A DNA stretch of 26,504 nt. Source: CAZWRN01 sp964446685. GTDB lineage: Bacteria; Patescibacteriota; Microgenomatia; Daviesbacterales; UBA10151. The translations under genes and the position numbers were made by a program. The notes under the pieces were generated by a model, which ran no database searches, had not been told where the DNA came from, and was given only the letters and a program-made list of their open reading frames with translations. The stretch lies in the NCBI GenBank assembly GCA_964446685.1, contig CAYUPO010000016.1:1-26504 (forward strand). The letters run 5' to 3'. Positions 23,107 to 26,504 of the stretch are shown here, one piece after another; positions within the stretch are counted from its first letter, which is position 1; each line of letters starts with the position of its first letter.

Positions 23107-23135
23107 TTGATTTATGAGGCTGATTAATGGATAAT
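23107..23135 (+). promoter_or_regulatory. Promoter of manC
   Basis: TTGATT (23107-23112), 17 bases and GATAAT (23130-23135) precede the ATG at 23156 by 20 bases. It is divergent from the T-box operon promoter. No Shine-Dalgarno sequence is seen. Confidence 0.65.
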
Positions 23136-23155
23136 ATACAAACTGCTCATTACAA

Positions 23156-24265
23156 ATGACAAATAACGAACACTATTTTGCTGTTATTTTAGCTGGCGGT
23201 GCTGGATCAAGACTCTGGCCCAAATCACGTAAAAAATCCCCTAAACATTTACTCCATATAACTGGCGATAAAACGATGCTGCAAAATACCTATCATCGGA
23301 TTTTGCCCCTAATTCCTAAAGAAAGAATTTTTGTAATTACTAATCAGGATCATTTAGCACAAGCAAAGGAACAGTTGCCTGATATGCCTGTTGAAAATTT
23401 TATTGCGGAACCTGAAGCTAAGAACACTGCTATGGCTATGGGTGTTGCTGCAGCATTTGTTAAAAAAAGAGATGAACAAGGTGTAATTATAAATCTGGCA
23501 GCCGACCATACATATCAAGATGAAGAAAAGTTCCGACAGGTTGTTAATGCTGCACTACAAGTCGCTGAAGATGGGGAAAATTTAGTTGCAATTGGCATTA
23601 AACCGACTTTTGCACATACCGGACTAGGATATATTCGTATAGGTGAAGAGTTGAAGCAGGTTGGAACAGGTTCAGGTAAAGTATATGTATTTAAAAGCCG
23701 TGGATTTAAAGAAAAACCAGATTTAGCAACTGCACAGTCTTTTATTGCAACAAAACAATACCAATGGAATGCTAATAACTATGTATGGTCAGCTAAAGCA
23801 TGTCTTGAAGCTTTTGAAAAGCATGCTCCAGAACTTTCTAAAAACTTACAGACTATTTTTAATTCAATAGGTACTTCAGATATTAAACAGGTGATGGAAA
23901 AAGAATATGAAAAATGCCTCAATGAACCTGTTGATACAGCTATTTCAGAAAAAGTTGATAATTTAGTTGTAATTCCCGGTGATTTTGGGTGGAGTGATAT
24001 TGGTGATTGGCGTATTGTTTATGATAGCAGCTCTAAAGATGTAAAAGGGAATGCATTTTTAAATGGGACTGCAGACTCAGTAATGATAGATGCGCGGGAT
24101 AATCTGATAGAGTCTAATGGAAAAATGATTGCAGTTGTTGGCTTATCTGATATTGTAGTAATTGAATCAGATAATGCTATTTTAATTTGTAAAAAGGACC
24201 GCACTCAAGATGTCAAAAAAGTTGTTGAAAAACTAAAAGAAGAGAAAAAAGGCCAGTACCTGTAA
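23156..24265 (+). CDS. manC: Mannose-1-phosphate guanylyltransferase
   Basis: The 369-residue protein starts with the nucleotidyltransferase motif VILAGGAGSRLWPKSRKKSPKHLL. It has VITNQDHLAQAKEQLP, IAEPEAKNTAMAMGVAA and NLAADHTYQDEEKF, then KEKPDLATAQSF, NANNYVWSAKACLEAF and the family signature FGWSDIGDW. It makes GDP-mannose from mannose-1-phosphate and GTP, a precursor for surface polysaccharides, glycolipids or protein glycosylation. It lacks the phosphomannose isomerase domain found in bifunctional versions. GDP-mannose could feed the surface glycans that the locus at 1.2-8 kb may bind, but the genes are far apart and no direct link is shown. Confidence 0.94.
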   Translation: MTNNEHYFAVILAGGAGSRLWPKSRKKSPKHLLHITGDKTMLQNTYHRILPLIPKERIFVITNQDHLAQAKEQLPDMPVENFIAEPEAKNTAMAMGVAAAFVKKRDEQGVIINLAADHTYQDEEKFRQVVNAALQVAEDGENLVAIGIKPTFAHTGLGYIRIGEELKQVGTGSGKVYVFKSRGFKEKPDLATAQSFIATKQYQWNANNYVWSAKACLEAFEKHAPELSKNLQTIFNSIGTSDIKQVMEKEYEKCLNEPVDTAISEKVDNLVVIPGDFGWSDIGDWRIVYDSSSKDVKGNAFLNGTADSVMIDARDNLIESNGKMIAVVGLSDIVVIESDNAILICKKDRTQDVKKVVEKLKEEKKGQYL

Positions 24266-24275
24266 GAGAATTTTA

Positions 24276-24310
24276 AATATCCAATATCCAATATCCAATA
24301 TCCAATATCT
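24276..24310. repeat. Tandem heptamer repeat
   Basis: Five consecutive copies of aatatcc, the last reading aatatct, lie just after manC. This is simple-sequence DNA with no gene. Confidence 0.85.
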
Positions 24311-24377
24311 AATACCAAATACTGAAGGCGAGGAGTGGGAGATCTCCAGATTAAAGACTAGTTTATTCTTAGTACAT

Positions 24378-24434
24378 CTTGACCTCTCGACATCGCTCGA
24401 GGCAGGGATTTCTCGCTGCGCTCGAAATGACAAG
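24378..24434. repeat. Palindromic intergenic repeat, tttcgag family
   Basis: ctcgacatcgctcgag and gatttctcgctgcgctcgaaatgac form short imperfect hairpins and end in the 'atgac' tail common to the repeats here. The 24266-24507 gap holds only this and the heptamer repeat. Confidence 0.6.
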
Positions 24435-24507
24435 GGGTTGAGAAAAGCGGGGATAGGATAGTTAAGTCAATATGAGATGGGATAATTGGTTAGCGGTTAG
24501 CTGGCTG

Positions 24508-25341
24508 TTATTTTTTGCGGGGGGTGGCTGAGGGGGAGGCTGTGATTGCTGTGACTGGTTTTTTCTCTGGTTTAACATTTGGATTTGCTGGGATTATGTA
24601 AATGTAAGTGGCGCTTAGAATGCGATCTTTTGATTCTTTTCCTCTGACAACGACAGTTCTGTTGATTTTGAGATCCAGTAAACTAGCTTCTTCCTGTCCC
24701 AGAAAAATTGTGGTTTGCCCTGAAGCTGTTATTGTTTGATCAGTAGTATCTACTAATTTAAGAGCAATTGTTCCACCCTGTGCTTTTTGGATAGTTCCCC
24801 AGACTAGTTTGGATGATTCTGAGGCAATGGGGGAGGATTTAACTATTCTTTTGGCTTTTAAAACTCCTTTGTCATCAACATCACCTAAGGCTGAAACAAA
24901 GTCGCCGGCCTGAATATCACTTACAACAGGTAACTTTTTCGGAGTTTTACCTGGAAAAACTACTTTGGTATATTCATCAGTTGAAATCATCCGTTCATCC
25001 TGATCAAACTTGATTGTAATTTTCTGGTGATCAAGGGAAGTAATCACGCCGATATAGGCTTTGTTTTGTAGTTTTTTAGTCACTTCCGACAAAAAATCAG
25101 CGGCTTTTGAAGCAGCTTTGGTTTTAATTTCGTTAATCTTATCCAACAAAGTTGAAGATGCAGAAGCAGTAGGAGATTGCTGAGCTGAAGAAGTTGCCGC
25201 AGCAAAAGCTGTTGGTTGTATATTTATCAGAAATAAACCAATAACCCAATAAACCAATAATCCAATAAATAAATCTAAAATGCTTTTCCATCTGGCGTTT
25301 GGCATTGGGTTCTTTGACATCTGTTTATTATTATTTGTCAT
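24508..25341 (-). CDS. Secreted or anchored DUF5666-like beta protein
   Basis: The ATG at 25341 gives 277 residues. The N-terminus holds a hydrophobic signal/anchor (about 22-38, FIGLLVYWVIGLFLINI) followed by AFAAA, a possible signal peptidase site. A Ser/Ala/Thr-rich stretch leads to two similar beta segments: AYIGVITSLDHQKITIKF...IQAGDFVSALGDVDDKGVLKAKRIV, and LVWGTIQKAQGGTIALKL...KINRTVVVRGKESKDRILSATYI. The pattern resembles DUF5666-type domains of exported proteins of unknown function. The tail is Pro/Ser/Lys-rich. The start overlaps the previous gene by 11 bases, so translation is coupled. The signal segment is coded by tandem 8-bp repeats. Confidence 0.75.
   Translation of the reverse strand: MTNNNKQMSKNPMPNARWKSILDLFIGLLVYWVIGLFLINIQPTAFAAATSSAQQSPTASASSTLLDKINEIKTKAASKAADFLSEVTKKLQNKAYIGVITSLDHQKITIKFDQDERMISTDEYTKVVFPGKTPKKLPVVSDIQAGDFVSALGDVDDKGVLKAKRIVKSSPIASESSKLVWGTIQKAQGGTIALKLVDTTDQTITASGQTTIFLGQEEASLLDLKINRTVVVRGKESKDRILSATYIYIIPANPNVKPEKKPVTAITASPSATPRKK
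25238..25269. repeat. Tandem 8-bp repeat inside a signal-peptide region
   Basis: Four copies of ccaataaN lie within the gene read on the minus strand. Their translation gives most of the hydrophobic segment FIGLLVYWVIG. Confidence 0.85.
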
Positions 25342-25765
25342 CTTCAAGTTTGTCCTTTGAGTAATAAATATTTTTGATCACAGTTTTGGTTGCCCCTGTT
25401 TTATCAAATGAGTTGATATTTAGAGAGTTGGGTCCTTCATTTAAAGTAAATACTTTTGAAAATTCACCTTGACTACCAGATTCAAAACCGACTGTATTCG
25501 CCCCATTTACAATAATAATAGTAGCCAGAGGCGCTGTTTTTCCGGAAATTACCACATTTTGATCAAAACTAAGCAGATCATTTTCAGGCGAGTTGATCTC
25601 TAAGCTAAAACTGGTGGGTTCTTTGCTAACAGGAACATAGGAGATGCTGTTTAAAAGCAGATCCTGGTTCAAAATGTAATAAAGTCCACCAATAAAACTA
25701 AGTCCAATCAGGAAAACAACTGTCATTGAAACGATAAATGCTTGTGCAGATAACTCTTTACCCAT
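25331..25765 (-). CDS. Membrane-anchored Ig-like protein of unknown function
   Basis: The ATG at 25765 gives 144 residues. One N-terminal helix (about 9-33, AFIVSMTVVFLIGLSFIGGLYYIL) anchors a single beta-sandwich-like domain (about 48-136). Its pattern LEINSPENDLLSFDQNVVISGKTAPLATIIIVNG...FSKVFTLNEGPNSLNINSFD is typical of bacterial Ig-like domains of the glucodextranase-B kind. The role is probably structural or adhesive outside the cell. It forms an operon with the overlapping downstream exported protein. Confidence 0.75.
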   Translation of the reverse strand: MGKELSAQAFIVSMTVVFLIGLSFIGGLYYILNQDLLLNSISYVPVSKEPTSFSLEINSPENDLLSFDQNVVISGKTAPLATIIIVNGANTVGFESGSQGEFSKVFTLNEGPNSLNINSFDKTGATKTVIKNIYYSKDKLEDDK

Positions 25766-25771
25766 CAACCT

Positions 25772-25800
25772 ATCTTAAAAGCACTTGCCCCTAGAATCAA
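25772..25800 (-). promoter_or_regulatory. Promoter of the Ig-like protein operon, leaderless geometry
   Basis: On the minus strand TTGATT (25795-25800), 17 bases and TAAGAT (25772-25777) end six bases before the ATG at 25765. The -10 matches four of six consensus positions. Confidence 0.55.
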
Positions 25801-25809
25801 GTCTGTGCT

Positions 25810-25880
25810 ACCATAGCTTCTAGCTTACAGCTTCAAGCTTCTAGTTTCCGACTAAAAGCTAAGAGCTAAAAGCTAAAAGT
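25810..25880. repeat. Imperfect inverted simple repeat (agctt/aagct)
   Basis: Repeated agcttctagctt units are followed by ctaaaagctaagagctaaaagct, the approximate reverse complement. It separates divergent genes and can fold into an AT-rich hairpin. Confidence 0.6.
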
Positions 25881-25884
25881 TATT

Positions 25885-26504
25885 ATGGATATATTCTGGT
25901 ACGGACAATCTACATTTAAAGTAAAAGGCAAACAAGCAACAGTTATCTTTGATCCGTTTGATCCGATCAAACTGGGCATTAAACTTCCGAAAGATCTGAC
26001 TGGCGATATGGTTTTGCAGTCACATGATCATTATGATCACAACAACCTGAGCGCATCAGGTGATGCAGTTAAAATCACTGGTCCGGGAGAATATGAAGTT
26101 AAAGGGGTTATTGCTTCAGGTGTTCCAACATTTCATGATTCACAAAAAGGAGCTGAACGGGGTAAAAATACGGTTTATAACGTTGAAATTGATGGTGTCA
26201 GAATTGTTCATCTGGGTGACCTTGGACATACCCTTGAAGAAAAACAAATAGAAGATATAGGCACAGTTGATGTGCTGCTTATTCCGGTTGGAGGAGTTTT
26301 TACTATTGATGCCAAAGATGCAGCCAGGGTTGTCAGCCAGCTGGAGCCAAAGATTGTCATTCCGATGCATTATATGACTCCAGGTTTGACAGTGGAGCTA
26401 AATCCGCTGGAAAACTTCCTCAAAGAAATGTCACTGGATACTGTTGAACCACTACCAAAACTTAGTATCACCAAAGACAAGCTGCCTGATGAAATGCAGG
26501 TTGT
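25885..26504 (+). CDS. Metallo-beta-lactamase-fold hydrolase (UlaG-like), 3' end outside window
   Basis: The open frame from the ATG at 25885 reads MDIFWYGQSTFKVKGKQATVIFDPF and runs off the window after about 206 codons. The metal-binding motif is HDHYDH. Later metal-ligand positions appear as TGPGEYEVKG, IVHLGDLGHTL and VIPMHYMTPG, the pattern of the UlaG/YtkL-like branch of the fold. These are metal-dependent hydrolases, often of unknown substrate. The product starts with the WYGQSTF motif typical of the branch, which supports the start. No clear promoter or Shine-Dalgarno sequence is visible in the repeat upstream. Confidence 0.9.
   Translation, partial: MDIFWYGQSTFKVKGKQATVIFDPFDPIKLGIKLPKDLTGDMVLQSHDHYDHNNLSASGDAVKITGPGEYEVKGVIASGVPTFHDSQKGAERGKNTVYNVEIDGVRIVHLGDLGHTLEEKQIEDIGTVDVLLIPVGGVFTIDAKDAARVVSQLEPKIVIPMHYMTPGLTVELNPLENFLKEMSLDTVEPLPKLSITKDKLPDEMQV

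Noticed and set aside
24276..24323. Possible CRISPR array in the short tandem repeats at 24276, 25238 or 17665
   Set aside because: Units are 7-9 bp with no spacers and no cas genes nearby; they are simple-sequence repeats.
24233..24433. Open frame on the minus strand reading MSFRAQREIPASS...
   Set aside because: It is made of the palindromic tttcgag repeat and the tandem aatatcc repeat and overlaps the end of manC, so it is repeat translation rather than a gene.
1..26504. Reassigned UGA codon, as in some CPR lineages
   Set aside because: UGA ends several clear genes (the cohesin-CBM gene, the KOW gene, rlmE, the IVP gene) and is not found inside conserved domains.
1..26504. tRNA or rRNA genes
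   Set aside because: No TTCRANNC-type T-arm with matching acceptor stems and no rRNA-like stretch were seen on either strand by eye; a covariance-model scan was not possible.

Overview
The window looks like part of a small-genome bacterium of the Candidate Phyla Radiation (Patescibacteria), most likely the Microgenomates side. This placement is inferred. It rests on the AT-rich sequence, Pro/Ser/Thr-rich linkers in exported proteins, exported proteins starting with a short 'QKG(A/I)xP' stretch and one membrane helix, reduced housekeeping proteins (PrmC without its helical domain, RF1 with a short domain 1), many short palindromic repeats and largely leaderless promoters. Both UAA and UGA end clear genes, so the standard bacterial code applies.

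Layout. 1-1197: 3' part of the GTPase gene ychF, carrying palindromic repeats inside its reading frame. 1251-8072: a surface cohesin-dockerin locus. It encodes a dockerin protein with a putative lectin/glycosidase-like domain, a LysM protein with a BNR-type propeller on the opposite strand, a cohesin-carbohydrate-binding protein, and a two-cohesin protein that also ends in a dockerin. 8266-10012: rpsF-ssb-rpsR, split by a reversed four-helix-bundle (S23/IVP) gene between inverted repeats. 10174-11891: a coupled pair resembling the C-terminal part of MutL-like proteins and a barrel-sandwich/KOW protein. 11969-14700: membrane-anchored CtpA (S41) and HtrA proteases and a small orphan protein. 14666-17612 (minus): rpmE, prfA, rlmE and prmC. 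17775-18719 (minus): an EamA permease. 18782-22995 (minus): a consensus promoter, a T-box-like leader with terminator, then nucleoside hydrolase, HAD phosphatase, phosphoribosyltransferase and hisS. 23156-24265: mannose-1-phosphate guanylyltransferase. 24508-25765 (minus): two exported or anchored proteins. 25885 to the end: a metallo-beta-lactamase-fold protein, cut by the window edge.

How it fits together. The three cohesin/dockerin proteins share an N-terminal sorting module and could build a small cellulosome-like surface complex. The LysM propeller protein may add attachment to peptidoglycan or glycans. In the T-box operon the antiterminator bulge reads UGGG, which predicts a tRNA with discriminator C73, the mark of bacterial tRNA-His, and hisS is the last gene of that operon. 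Across the window, promoter -10 boxes sit 6-9 bases before start codons, while several downstream operon genes have clear Shine-Dalgarno sequences.
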